Below, piece by piece: positions 16,577 to 25,819 of a stretch of DNA of 59,520 bases. How positions within the stretch are numbered: position 1 is the stretch's first letter; every line of letters starts with the position of its first letter. The position numbers were made by a program, and so were the translations under genes. The DNA is taken from positions 1-59,520 of the forward strand of contig JAEWZB010000086.1 of the NCBI GenBank assembly GCA_023395515.1, read 5' to 3'. Source of the stretch: Bacillota bacterium (GTDB taxonomy: Bacteria > Bacillota > Syntrophomonadia > Syntrophomonadales > Syntrophomonadaceae). Under the pieces are notes generated by a model. It ran no database searches. It was not told the DNA's origin and worked only from the letters and a program-made list of their open reading frames with translations.

Positions 16577-19039
16577 TTATTCTTCTTGCAGGTTTATTCC
16601 ATACTGAAGGGCTTTACGCCAAATCGTGGTTTGGCTAACCCCTAAGGCAGCCGCAGTTTTTCTAGTAGATTTATAGCGAGCTATATATTGGATTAAGAGC
16701 TCTTTTTCATAAGCTTCTATAGCTTCTTTTAAGGTAATTTGAGTATTATTATCTAAGCTTAGTTTTTCTAAATTTTCTTCCGTTATTAATAAGCCGGGTA
16801 TTTCCATTTCACTTATTATAGATTCACTGGAAGTAACTACGGCTCTTTCAATATGGTTTTTTAATTCTCTGACATTACCGGGCCAACTATATTCCATCAT
16901 ATGCTTTATCAGATTATGGTCTAAAGATTTATCCAGATTATATTTTTTGTTAAACAGATCGACAAAATAATTTATTAATTCAGGAATTTCTTCCTTCCGC
17001 TCCCTTAAGGGAGGAACATAAAGGGGCACCACATTTAATCTATAATATAAATCGTTTCTAAATACATTCTTTTCTACCATCTCATATAAGTTGCGGTTAG
17101 TTGCGGCGATTATCCGCACATCAACTTTAATCGGGTGACTTCCCCCAATTCTGGTAATTTCACCTTCCTGCAAAACGCGTAAAAGCTTACCCTGAAGGTT
17201 CAGAGGAAATTCCCCAATCTCATCTAAAAATAGAGTACCCTTATTAGCCAGTTCAAAAATTCCTACTTTTCCATTTTTTGAAGCCCCGGTAAAAGCACCG
17301 GGTTCATAACCAAAAAGTTCGGATTCTAAGAGTGATTCGGGTAAAGCCGCACAGTTAATCTTAATGTACGGGCCTTCACTACGCAGACTATAATTATGAA
17401 GTTCTTGCGCTACAATCTCTTTACCTACCCCAGATTCCCCTTGAATTAAGACCGTGGAGTCAACTTGACCTAATCTTCTCACCAACTCCATTAACTCTTT
17501 AGATTTCCGGGATCTAGCTATATAAGTGGCCGAACCATCCAGAAGCACTCTTTTCAGTTCTTCCTGATAATGGCGGTTAAGTCTCTGGGCTTGTTCTATT
17601 TCTAGTTTAAGTTTATTTAATTCCGTTAAATCACGGCAATTGACTAATACTCTGACTATGTTCCCCTCTTCATCATAAATGGGATTTCCGGTAGCCAATA
17701 TAGTTTTTCCGGTTTTCATCACCTTTTGAGTTAAGGTAACCGGTTCTTTATTCTCAATAACGGCTACCGAAGCAGCTTGGTCATAATAGCCTTTAGCTAT
17801 AAGTTCATACATGTTTTGACCTTCAAGTTCCTCTAAGGTAAATCCTGTAATTCTAAGATAGGCTTCATTTACCCTTAAAACATTAGCCTTATGGTCCGTA
17901 ATAAAAATCCCGTCAAAGGAAGCTTCTATAACTGCATCCAGTTCTTCTTTAAGCTGTTGGGTGTATTGTAATTCCGTAGAGACCGTTTCCAGTTCCGTTA
18001 TATCATGAATGTTAACTAAAACATTAACTATTTCTCCTTGTTGGTCAAAAATCGGAGTTCCTATAAATAAAGCGGTTTTCCCGGTGGAAGTCCGTTCCGT
18101 ATAGGCAACCGGCTGCTTTTCTTCTAATACCATTATAGACGCAGCTCGATTATAATAGCCGTTTTCCATAAGTTCATACATATTTTTCCCTAATATATCT
18201 TCCGCTTGAATACCGGTAATATGAGTATAAGCTTGATTAACACTTACTACCTTGGCATCGGCATCAACTACAAATATACTATCTAAGGAAGCGGCAATAA
18301 TAGCTTCCATGTCTTCCTTAGACTGCTTGGCATTACGTAATTCATTGGTAATACTCTCCAAATCAGATATATCTTGTACAACCGCAACAGCTCCGGTGAC
18401 TTTTCCATCTACCCGTATAGGAGTACGGTTAGCGATTAAAACCTTATCCTGATATTCGAACTTCTGACTAGTCTCTACCGAACCGGAATGAATAATATCT
18501 GCTAATGGCCCATGGGGAAAAATCTCATCATATGGTTTACCTAGAGCAATTTCTTTAGGAATACCAAAAATTTTCTCCGCCGCCCGGTTAAAAGTTCTTA
18601 TATGGTAACTATCATCTATACTCAAGATACCATTGTACACCGAATCTAAAACGGTATTTAACTCGGTAGAAACGTCCTTAATCTGATTAAGATAGGCCGC
18701 CGCAATATCAGATTTAGTTATCATACCGACTACCTTATCACCGTCAACTACCGGTAGTCTTCTAAAATCATTCCCATAAAAACATTCGGCATCATGGTCC
18801 TGATTAATGGTAATAACATTTTTAGTCATAATTGATTCGACTAATATCTGGGAATCCAAGTTATTCTCTATGGCTTTATAAAAGTGAGTTTTAGTTACAA
18901 TGCCAACCAGCTTATTTTCATCATCTACTACTGGGGCCCCGTCAATACGGTGTTCAAGGAAAAGGCGGGCAACATCCTTTAAGGTATGGGCGGGATTTAA
19001 AACTACTGGATTAGAAGTCATGACTTCAGCTACGAGCAT
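16577..19039 (-). CDS. Sigma-54-dependent activator with CBS pair and three PAS domains
   Basis: An 820-residue enhancer-binding protein. Order: two CBS domains (about 1-115), PAS 1 (about 125-225), PAS 2 (about 240-350) and PAS 3 (about 365-475), AAA+ domain (about 505-740) with Walker A GESGVGKE, the sigma-54 contact loop GAFTGA and FLDEIGE, then a Fis-type helix-turn-helix at the C-terminus (TRKTAAALGVSQTTIWRKA). PAS 2 and PAS 3 are near duplicates (both have NMYELxxxGYYxxAAS). CBS domains usually bind adenosine nucleotides, so the protein may read energy state as well as a PAS ligand. It presumably activates the neighbouring cyclase operon. ATG follows AGGAGGG. Confidence 0.93.
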   Translation of the reverse strand: MLVAEVMTSNPVVLNPAHTLKDVARLFLEHRIDGAPVVDDENKLVGIVTKTHFYKAIENNLDSQILVESIMTKNVITINQDHDAECFYGNDFRRLPVVDGDKVVGMITKSDIAAAYLNQIKDVSTELNTVLDSVYNGILSIDDSYHIRTFNRAAEKIFGIPKEIALGKPYDEIFPHGPLADIIHSGSVETSQKFEYQDKVLIANRTPIRVDGKVTGAVAVVQDISDLESITNELRNAKQSKEDMEAIIAASLDSIFVVDADAKVVSVNQAYTHITGIQAEDILGKNMYELMENGYYNRAASIMVLEEKQPVAYTERTSTGKTALFIGTPIFDQQGEIVNVLVNIHDITELETVSTELQYTQQLKEELDAVIEASFDGIFITDHKANVLRVNEAYLRITGFTLEELEGQNMYELIAKGYYDQAASVAVIENKEPVTLTQKVMKTGKTILATGNPIYDEEGNIVRVLVNCRDLTELNKLKLEIEQAQRLNRHYQEELKRVLLDGSATYIARSRKSKELMELVRRLGQVDSTVLIQGESGVGKEIVAQELHNYSLRSEGPYIKINCAALPESLLESELFGYEPGAFTGASKNGKVGIFELANKGTLFLDEIGEFPLNLQGKLLRVLQEGEITRIGGSHPIKVDVRIIAATNRNLYEMVEKNVFRNDLYYRLNVVPLYVPPLRERKEEIPELINYFVDLFNKKYNLDKSLDHNLIKHMMEYSWPGNVRELKNHIERAVVTSSESIISEMEIPGLLITEENLEKLSLDNNTQITLKEAIEAYEKELLIQYIARYKSTRKTAAALGVSQTTIWRKALQYGINLQEE

Positions 19040-19225
19040 GTTTCTCCCTCCTGAATAGCTAGTATTGTTGCGAACGGTTACATCAATGTTATTTTACCAT
19101 ACAAACCAGAAGCATACGACTTACTTATTTTACAGTAGTTAGGGAGAATTTCCTATGCATGAAGAAGGGAAAGCAAGAGGGTGGGAACCAAGCGTAAAAG
19201 GCTTAATTCCTCACCCCCGTGCAAG

Positions 19226-19957
19226 TTACAATTCAATGCGCCAGTTATAAATTAATACTGCGGCGATAAAAATGGCTAAAGCTATTCCCACATATAAAAG
19301 CGAAGCATAGAGAAAAGGTTCTACGGGAGGAATCAGCATGCTTACATTTTCCTCATGATACCCAATCATGGCACCCATGAATTTATGGGTTATCCAAAAT
19401 GTCCCCACCAAGGTAAAAGCAGTTATAAATCCTTGAAATTTAGCGACTAGTTTACCAACTATTTGGCTAAAAAAGATTAATGTTACCAGATAGGTGCCGA
19501 AGGCCACAGATAAGAAGTAAACGACACTAAAAAGACCCCAGGGTATACTGCCGATTTCTTCAATTATTATATTTATTTCTACCGGTAATAAATTTAAAAT
19601 TAAAGCTGCGGTACAAACCATAAAGACTATGGTTCCTGCCAGGTATTGAGATACTACGGCCGCTAATTTAGAGCCTAGAATCATACTGCCTCTGACCGGT
19701 AATGACATAACTAAATAAATAGTATTATGGTCAAATTCCTTGCTGAATATTTTACCGGCTGTAATTACGGGAAGTAAGGCTGCCAAACCGCCAGTTGCCA
19801 CCAGCAATCCGTTAGTCCAGTTTAACCTTGCTCCCACTGTATAACTTAAAATTGCCGCTCCTATAACACCTAAGACCGTTAATAATATTTCCGTTTTTAA
19901 TCCCAGCATTTCCTTTTGATATAGCTTTAAAAACATCTTAAATCTATTAACCTTCAT
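19226..19957 (-). CDS. ABC-2 type transporter permease
   Basis: A 243-residue membrane protein with about six hydrophobic helices starting near residue 22, and a short basic N-terminus (KVNRFKMFLKLYQKEM) typical of ABC-2 permeases. The start overlaps the end of the ATPase gene by 11 bp. Together with the ATPase and the YtrA-type regulator it forms a small efflux or antibiotic-stress operon like ytr in Bacillus. The transported substrate is unknown. Confidence 0.83.
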   Translation of the reverse strand: MKVNRFKMFLKLYQKEMLGLKTEILLTVLGVIGAAILSYTVGARLNWTNGLLVATGGLAALLPVITAGKIFSKEFDHNTIYLVMSLPVRGSMILGSKLAAVVSQYLAGTIVFMVCTAALILNLLPVEINIIIEEIGSIPWGLFSVVYFLSVAFGTYLVTLIFFSQIVGKLVAKFQGFITAFTLVGTFWITHKFMGAMIGYHEENVSMLIPPVEPFLYASLLYVGIALAIFIAAVLIYNWRIEL

Positions 19958-20642
19958 GCCTAAACAACTCCTTCATCAGTTCTACCAGCGATTTACCCTG
20001 CTGGGCGCGTAAATCTTCCGCCGCACCGGCCAGCTTAATTTGCCCGGCAGAGAGAAATGCCACCTCATCTACCAAAGCTTCAATTTCATTAATCTCATGA
20101 GTAGAAATGATAATAGTTTGTTCACCTTCCCGGTAATCACTAACCAAAGTATTAATAATTTCTTCTCTAGTTAGAATATCAATGCCGGATAAAGGCTCAT
20201 CCATCAATAAATAAGGAGCCCGGCGCGAAACCGTTAATAAAAGCTTGGCTTTAGCCCTTTGGCCTTTAGAAATTTTGCCTATTTTCATATCTTCTTCCAG
20301 TCTTAAAAACCCTAGTAACCCTTGATATTTATTAATATCCCAATCTCCATAAAAAGTTTTAACAAACTCTGCGGCTTGCCTAATAGTCATCCATGAATAC
20401 AAATAATCTATTTCCGGTAAATAAGCTATCTTATGTTTCGTATGCTGAGGGTTTTGTCCATCAATTAATACTTCTCCCTTATCCGGACGGCTAAGACCGG
20501 CCATCATTTTCATACTAGTTGACTTGCCTGCCCCATTGGGGCCAAATAAACCTATTATTTGGCCATTACCCCAACTAATAGAAATATTATCTAAAGCGGT
20601 GGTACGCCCAAACTGCTTACTTACACCTTTAAACTCTATCAC
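19947..20642 (-). CDS. ABC transporter ATP-binding protein
   Basis: A 231-residue nucleotide-binding subunit: Walker A GPNGAGKST, a signature motif in the variant form ISKGQRAKAKLL, Walker B YLLMDEPLSGID and the switch His in IISTHEI. The variant signature (SKGQ rather than SGGQ) is common in YtrB-like exporters. It overlaps the regulator gene upstream by 14 bp and the permease downstream by 11 bp, so the three are translationally coupled. Confidence 0.92.
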   Translation of the reverse strand: MIEFKGVSKQFGRTTALDNISISWGNGQIIGLFGPNGAGKSTSMKMMAGLSRPDKGEVLIDGQNPQHTKHKIAYLPEIDYLYSWMTIRQAAEFVKTFYGDWDINKYQGLLGFLRLEEDMKIGKISKGQRAKAKLLLTVSRRAPYLLMDEPLSGIDILTREEIINTLVSDYREGEQTIIISTHEINEIEALVDEVAFLSAGQIKLAGAAEDLRAQQGKSLVELMKELFRHEG

Positions 20643-21006
20643 TATCTTTTCCCTCCTTCATTTCCTCTTTTAACATTTTTAACATTTCTTCATCAGAATA
20701 ACTAAGGGATCTCATTTCGGTAATAAATAAATTAAGTAAATGTTTGGCCATCTCATCTTTGATTTCTTTTAACATAGCATCCGATATACTAACAAAGGTT
20801 CCTTGCCCCCGTAATGTTTCTACTAAATTCATGCTTTCCATCTCCCTGTAAGCTCTTTGTACCGTATTAGGGTTTATAGTAGCGGCCCCCGCATACTCCC
20901 TCTGGGATAATATCTTATCCCCATATTTTAGCTCCCCTCGAATCATCTTCTTTTTAAAGTCATCAATAATTTGTTTATAAATGGGCTGGCTAACATCGAA
21001 TTCCAC
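20629..21006 (-). CDS. GntR-family repressor, YtrA subfamily
   Basis: A 125-residue protein with an N-terminal winged helix (PIYKQIIDDFKKKMIRGELK, INPNTVQRAYREME) and the short helical C-terminal tail that defines the YtrA group, which control adjacent ABC exporters. GTG 21006 is used because GGAGGTGAG lies just upstream; an earlier in-frame ATG at 21033 would sit in the promoter/operator leader. The 22-bp palindrome at 21032-21053 is its likely operator, which predicts autorepression of the whole operon. Confidence 0.88.
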   Translation of the reverse strand: MEFDVSQPIYKQIIDDFKKKMIRGELKYGDKILSQREYAGAATINPNTVQRAYREMESMNLVETLRGQGTFVSISDAMLKEIKDEMAKHLLNLFITEMRSLSYSDEEMLKMLKEEMKEGKDSDRV

Positions 21007-21031
21007 TCGTCTCACCTCCGCGTTATAATGC

Positions 21032-21053
21032 ATTAGTTAACTAGTACACTAAT
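21032..21053. promoter_or_regulatory. Operator palindrome for the YtrA-type repressor
   Basis: ATTAGT-N2-ACTAGT-N2-ACTAAT, symmetric except at the two spacer dinucleotides. It directly follows the -10 box of the operon promoter, so binding would block transcription. Confidence 0.65.
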
Positions 21054-21083
21054 AATATAACTCCTCTTTGTACTTTTTGTCAA
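21054..21083 (-). promoter_or_regulatory. Sigma-A promoter of the GntR-ABC operon
   Basis: On the minus strand TTGACA (21083-21078) and TATATT (21059-21054) are 18 bp apart (17 if the -10 is read as TTATAT). The operator palindrome overlaps the predicted transcription start. Confidence 0.65.
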
Positions 21084-21162
21084 ACTTTTTTTGCAGTTTT
21101 TATATTTTTATAGAACGGAAAGCACCAGACGGGAAAGTTTTACCGAGATATGATTATTAAAA

Positions 21163-21192
21163 TGAAAGCCAGCCTGAGCAGGCTGGCTTTCA
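21163..21192 (-). terminator. Terminator after fixX
   Basis: A 12-bp perfect stem (TGAAAGCCAGCC against GGCTGGCTTTCA) with a 6-base loop, followed on the minus strand by TTTTAATAAT. It closes the long etf-fix transcription unit. Confidence 0.75.
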
Positions 21193-21279
21193 GCTATATA
21201 CCGTAATGGTAAACTTTACATGATTACCATCACCTCATTAGATTCCTATAGCATATGGTTAGTTAATTAATTATTTAGC

Positions 21280-21573
21280 TTATCCATACCGAAAGTTTAC
21301 CCCAAAAGTTCCTCGGGGGTATATCCATTTAACTATGCCTTGATTTTGGCACATAACTCTACAAGTACCACATTCCAAACATCCTGCATAATCAAAAGTC
21401 ATTTCTCCATTTTTATCTAATTTATAAAGAACGGCCGGGCACACATAAAGGCAAGGTTTGTCACTGCATTTAGCACAAATCTTTTTATCAATGACAATGT
21501 GAGCTTCTTCTTCATCTACATTAAACCGGTTTATACCCAGGAGTTCTGCAATTGATAAATTTCTTATACTCAT
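21280..21573 (-). CDS. fixX: Ferredoxin-like protein FixX
   Basis: A 97-residue iron-sulfur protein with cysteine clusters ICAKCSDKPCLYVCP and GCLECGTCRVMC and the family's HIVIDKKIC start. FixX works with the FixC flavoprotein to pass electrons between an ETF and the quinone pool (or ferredoxin). The ATG overlaps the fixC stop by four bases (ATGA), so the two are coupled. It is the last gene of the unit and is followed by a terminator. Confidence 0.92.
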   Translation of the reverse strand: MSIRNLSIAELLGINRFNVDEEEAHIVIDKKICAKCSDKPCLYVCPAVLYKLDKNGEMTFDYAGCLECGTCRVMCQNQGIVKWIYPRGTFGVNFRYG

Positions 21574-22871
21574 AATGCTTTCATCCCCTTATACCCTAAT
21601 TTAATGAATTCCCACAGGGAAAGTCCTTGTGCTTTTATTAGGCTCATAATATCTTTTCTGAGTTTGCCCGGAACTTCACCAGTTACGGTAAAGATATGAC
21701 CGAAAACGCCTGCCGCTAAGTTAGGTGCTTTATCATATATCCATGGGGTATCCAGGACATCTGTATAACCATCAACTGCTTTCATAGTAGGTAAAAGCTT
21801 AATTTTATTCAGCTCTTTCATATAGTTTTTTCCTACTGCCGCTATGTTTTCAGCACTTATAATAGCTTGGGCAGCCGCAATTCCGCTTAGTATAGCTAAA
21901 TCTAACCCCCGGATGGAATAACCTGTATTGATAACAAACCCGGCCGCATCCCCAATCATCAGGAAGCCTTCCCGGTATAATTGCTTATGAATCCCGCGAT
22001 AGCCTGCCTCACTGACTAGATGAGCCCCATATTCAACCGTTTCTCCGCCTTCTAATAAAGGATAAATCGAAGGGTGCATTTTAAATTCCTGGAAGATCTC
22101 ATGCACATTTTTCTTATGCTTAGCAACTTCTTCCGGCATAAATACACAGCCCAAGGATATGCTATCTTGGTTAGTATAAAGAAATCCCCCCCCATGAATC
22201 CCTTGGGTACAGCCTAAAATCATGCGGGCTACGCCTTCGCCTGCTGGCAAATTAAACCGCTCTTCGATTATTTGCGGGGATAATTCTATGACTTCTTTGA
22301 CTCCCACACCTACGGTATGAGGCTCTATATCCTTAATTAGCCCGGCTTTTTGCGCCATAAAACTATTTACCCCATCGGCTGCAATTACAATATCGGCATA
22401 CATTTCATCCTCCCCGGCCATAACTCCTACAATCCTGCCATTTTCCTCTATGAGTTCATCTACTTTTATGCCACAGGCTAACATAGCTCCCATTTCTTCT
22501 GCTTTAGCCGCTAACCACTCATCAAATTGCCCCCGCACAATCGTATAGGACATGGGGGCTTGGTCTTCCGTATTAAAAGCCGGATTATGGTAGTCAATAT
22601 TGATTGCTTTATCCCCGCTGAGTAACATTATTTGCTCATGGGTTACTTTTCGTTCTAAAAGAGCTTCTTTATACAAACCTTCATCCAGCAATTCCAAAGC
22701 ATAAGTATAAAATCTGCCCCCAGTCACATTTTTACTGCCCGGCGAGTCTCCTCTTTCTATAATGAGGACTGACTTGCCTTGTTTGGCCAGGACGTAGGCA
22801 CACGCACTGCCCGCTGGTCCAGCCCCAACTATTATGGCATCAAATCTATCTTCATTATTACTCAATTTCAA
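21570..22871 (-). CDS. fixC: FAD-dependent ETF:quinone oxidoreductase-like protein FixC
   Basis: A 433-residue flavoprotein of the FixC/ETF-QO group: N-terminal dinucleotide fold DAIIVGAGPAGSACAYVLA, the FAD-proximal PGSKNVTGGRFY and the GDAAGFVINTGYSIRG second FAD motif. It accepts electrons from the FixAB-type ETF coded at the head of this unit. The start is one of two TTG codons, 22871 or 22865; the second has better spacing from GAGG. It follows the MFS gene by 34 bp. Confidence 0.93.
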   Translation of the reverse strand: MKLSNNEDRFDAIIVGAGPAGSACAYVLAKQGKSVLIIERGDSPGSKNVTGGRFYTYALELLDEGLYKEALLERKVTHEQIMLLSGDKAINIDYHNPAFNTEDQAPMSYTIVRGQFDEWLAAKAEEMGAMLACGIKVDELIEENGRIVGVMAGEDEMYADIVIAADGVNSFMAQKAGLIKDIEPHTVGVGVKEVIELSPQIIEERFNLPAGEGVARMILGCTQGIHGGGFLYTNQDSISLGCVFMPEEVAKHKKNVHEIFQEFKMHPSIYPLLEGGETVEYGAHLVSEAGYRGIHKQLYREGFLMIGDAAGFVINTGYSIRGLDLAILSGIAAAQAIISAENIAAVGKNYMKELNKIKLLPTMKAVDGYTDVLDTPWIYDKAPNLAAGVFGHIFTVTGEVPGKLRKDIMSLIKAQGLSLWEFIKLGYKGMKAL

Positions 22872-22905
22872 ATCACCTCTTATTAGTTGATTTATATTTT
22901 AATTA

Positions 22906-24150
22906 CTAAACCTTGCTCGGATCATAAGCTTTTTCTTTGATAAATAAGCCCGGAATTACGGCGCAGATAGCATAAGCTATGCCTAAAGTTGCTATTCCAT
23001 AGCCAATAGAATGCCAGGTTGCTATAAATCCTATAAATAAAGGAGCCGTTACCGAGCCTATTCTTCCTATAGCATAAGTAGTAGCAACACAAGTTCCTCG
23101 CACGCCTCCCGGGAAGCTTTCGCTCATAAAAGCTGAAAGCAAAGCATAAGGTATGGCATATAAAATACCAAAGATAAACATTAGAAAAATGACATTACTA
23201 GTATTAACAAAAGCCACAATCAAGGGCATAACTACTGCGGTTGCTAATCCACCCGTCACCCATACACTCTTTCTGCCAAATTTATCGGCTAGGAAACCGG
23301 CCATCACTTTCCCGGCTACCATGGCGGTATAGGTTGCGGCTATGTTTAAGCTCATACTTTTAAGATTCATTCCCAAATCAGTGGAAAGATAACTGGGAAG
23401 CCAGGTATTGGCGCCAAAGTAACCAAATTGCAGGGCGGTATTGGCAACCACCCATACTAAAAATGTGTACCGAACCGTCTTATTTTGCCATATTAAAGCA
23501 TATTGATTACCTTTTTTCTTGTCTGCATTAACTTGGGAGGCCAATTGAAAACTTTCCGGTTCTTTGGTTTTTCTAAGCAGTAAGAAAGAAGCTATCGCTG
23601 GTATAACTGCTAAAACAAAAATCGGCCGCCATCCATGGGTGGGCAAAATAGCAGCCGCAATAAGAGCTGCACAAATATAACCTACTGAATAACCAGCTTG
23701 CAATGAACCCAAAATTAACCCTCTTCTAGCCGTCGGCACGTATTCAGCCACTAGCAAAGTACCAATAGAATAGACTCCTGCCATTCCTAAACCTGATAAA
23801 CACCTAATCACCGCAAACTGCTCATAAGTTTGCGTAAAACCTAAAAATAAGGTAAAAGAGGAAAACATGGCTAAGGATATCATTGTAACCTTGACCCGGC
23901 CAATTTTATCCGCTAATAAGCCGGCCAGAAGACCACCTATGGCCATTCCCAATAAAGTATAACTACTTAAAGCCCCTGCTTGGATTTGGTTTAGGGCAAA
24001 CTCATTTTTCAAAACCGGAAGACATAAATTTAATATTTGCAGATCCATACCATCAACTATTAAAGCAATAAAAACCGCAATAAATAACGGAACCCAATTC
24101 CGATTTTTTTCATACGACACAGTATCATTATTCGACCCAGGATTAAGCAT
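22906..24150 (-). CDS. MFS transporter, aromatic/organic acid:proton symporter type
   Basis: A 414-residue, 12-helix major facilitator. The helix 1 pattern DGMDLQILNLCLPVL, the loop 2-3 motif GLLADKIGRVKV and its repeat ADKFGRKSV in the second half match the AAHS-like acid symporters. ATG follows AAGGAGG. Between the DASS gene and this one lies a 180-bp gap with a hairpin. It probably imports the substrate of the CoA-transferase/acyl-CoA dehydrogenase pathway or exports the product; which acid is unknown. Confidence 0.88.
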   Translation of the reverse strand: MLNPGSNNDTVSYEKNRNWVPLFIAVFIALIVDGMDLQILNLCLPVLKNEFALNQIQAGALSSYTLLGMAIGGLLAGLLADKIGRVKVTMISLAMFSSFTLFLGFTQTYEQFAVIRCLSGLGMAGVYSIGTLLVAEYVPTARRGLILGSLQAGYSVGYICAALIAAAILPTHGWRPIFVLAVIPAIASFLLLRKTKEPESFQLASQVNADKKKGNQYALIWQNKTVRYTFLVWVVANTALQFGYFGANTWLPSYLSTDLGMNLKSMSLNIAATYTAMVAGKVMAGFLADKFGRKSVWVTGGLATAVVMPLIVAFVNTSNVIFLMFIFGILYAIPYALLSAFMSESFPGGVRGTCVATTYAIGRIGSVTAPLFIGFIATWHSIGYGIATLGIAYAICAVIPGLFIKEKAYDPSKV

Positions 24151-24245
24151 TTTTAACGCCTCCTTGCTGCACTACCACTTAGCACCTTATCCCTTCGGAT
24201 AAACAGTGTGAAAAAAGTACTACCAGGCTGGGTTTCGGTAAAAGA

Positions 24246-24275
24246 GGGATACGTAATTAATAAGCCACGTATCCC
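24246..24275 (-). terminator. Hairpin between the DASS and MFS genes
   Basis: A 9-bp perfect stem (GGGATACGT against ACGTATCCC) lies 55 bp past the DASS stop and is followed on the minus strand by TCTTTT. It may terminate part of the transcript or trim it, giving lower expression of the MFS-fixCX part. Confidence 0.5.
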
Positions 24276-24330
24276 CCCATTATTTTTAAGATTTTTTAAT
24301 CGGTAATTTTGTAATAACCATGAAAAGGGT

Positions 24331-25731
24331 TTATATATACCAGATTCCTAACATCTGCCAAATAGGAACTGTTGCGCAAAGTGCGATGATAGTTATTAAG
24401 CAATAGACATAACAATACTTAGTTGTATCTTTGAAAGTTACCCATCCATCACCACCGGAGTATACGGCAGTCAGATAAACCGAACTCTGGTAAGGGATCA
24501 TCCAGGTACAAACAAAAGAGTACATAATAAAACCTACTACCCAAGGGTTTACTCCGGCCGAACTGGCTAAAGGCATTAAAAAGACCAAGAATACAGTAAG
24601 ATAGCCAATTTCGGACAGGATAAGAAATCTGGCCAAGAGGGTCAATACCGCTAAACCAACCACCATTAGATAAGGATTGGCAAAAAACGGTGCCGTATAA
24701 CCGCCAATAGCACCAACTAACCAGTCTGTAATCCCTACGGCCGGTAATACTGTAGCTAAGCTGACTGCACAGGCAATAAAAATTAAGGATTCCCATGCCA
24801 CTGAAGTACGCCATTTATTAACCGGCAATACCCCGCTGATAACTGATGCGCACAAAGCCAGCACCGCCACGGCCCATTCCGAGATATCAAATGGTTTAAG
24901 TACCCATAATAATATAGTGACTAGCATGATCACTCCCATGATTTTTTCGCCTTGGCTCCAAACACCCAGTTGCGCGATTTTGTCTTGCAAAAAGGACATA
25001 TCCAGTTTTTGGCCGCCAGCCGGTTTATATCGGTAACTAATATATAAATAATTGCCTAAAAATAATAAACCTACGGGAAATAAAGCGTAAAGAGCCCATT
25101 TAACCATGGCAAATTCTGCTTGTATTTCCGGGGAATAAAGTCCATACAAAGCATAGCTGGTTACAGAGGCACTAATAAACAAAGTAGCCGAAAAACAAAT
25201 TGCACTAAAATAAGCTAAGAATAATCCGGTTGTTTCTTTGCCTTCATTTTCATAGCCCATAGCTTCACCAATAGATCGGGTCAAAGGGGATAGAATTGTA
25301 CATTTAGCAGCTTTACTAGGCACAAAAGGGGCGGTAACGGTCGTTACCGATAATAACCCTAGCACTTGACCTTTATATGTACCTGGAAATAGTTTTAATA
25401 ACAACATGGCCACACGTTCCAACAAGCCACAATTTTTTATAGCTGCTCCTAAACCAAACGCAGCTACCAGTAACCAAAAGGTAGTGCCAGAGAAAGCAGC
25501 AAAGGAAGTTGAAATTCCAATTCCGCCAAAAACTACAAATAAAGTAGACATGATTAAAGCAGTAATAGCTTCTGGAAATACTTCCCCAGCCCACCAGCAA
25601 ATAGCCATTAACATAATACCTAGAATTCGCATGGAGTTGGTTTCCAGCCCTTCCGGAGCCTGAACCCCCACGGCCAGAAAAAGACCTGCTACCATTCCTA
25701 TAATCAGAAACGCTATTTTTTTCCCGTTCAT
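24331..25731 (-). CDS. DASS-family (SLC13/CitT-like) anion transporter
   Basis: A 466-residue membrane protein with about 12 helices. The divalent anion:sodium symporter or exchanger signature is seen in the hairpin regions (VTAPFVPSKAAKCTILSPL and the C-terminal MIPYQSSVYLTAVYSGG). The group carries dicarboxylates, citrate or tartrate, either with sodium or by antiport with succinate. ATG 25731 follows AAAGGGG. In this operon it may exchange an unsaturated or hydroxylated acid for its reduced product. Confidence 0.88.
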   Translation of the reverse strand: MNGKKIAFLIIGMVAGLFLAVGVQAPEGLETNSMRILGIMLMAICWWAGEVFPEAITALIMSTLFVVFGGIGISTSFAAFSGTTFWLLVAAFGLGAAIKNCGLLERVAMLLLKLFPGTYKGQVLGLLSVTTVTAPFVPSKAAKCTILSPLTRSIGEAMGYENEGKETTGLFLAYFSAICFSATLFISASVTSYALYGLYSPEIQAEFAMVKWALYALFPVGLLFLGNYLYISYRYKPAGGQKLDMSFLQDKIAQLGVWSQGEKIMGVIMLVTILLWVLKPFDISEWAVAVLALCASVISGVLPVNKWRTSVAWESLIFIACAVSLATVLPAVGITDWLVGAIGGYTAPFFANPYLMVVGLAVLTLLARFLILSEIGYLTVFLVFLMPLASSAGVNPWVVGFIMYSFVCTWMIPYQSSVYLTAVYSGGDGWVTFKDTTKYCYVYCLITIIALCATVPIWQMLGIWYI

Positions 25732-25760
25732 TTTAAATCCCCTTTCAAAATGTATTCCCT

Positions 25761-25794
25761 TCACATAATGGTAATTTTTATCACCATTATGTGA
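25761..25794. repeat. Intercistronic inverted repeat between acyl-CoA dehydrogenase and DASS genes
   Basis: A 12-bp perfect stem (TCACATAATGGT against ACCATTATGTGA) with a 10-base loop and no T-run. It probably folds in the mRNA between two cistrons; a processing or stability element is likelier than a terminator. Confidence 0.5.
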
Positions 25795-25819
25795 GAGCTC
25801 AATATGTCATCCGCACCTT

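Noticed and set aside
25373..25600. A minus-strand frame overlapping the DASS transporter gene
   Set aside because: It is out of frame with a clear transporter gene and has no ribosome binding site.
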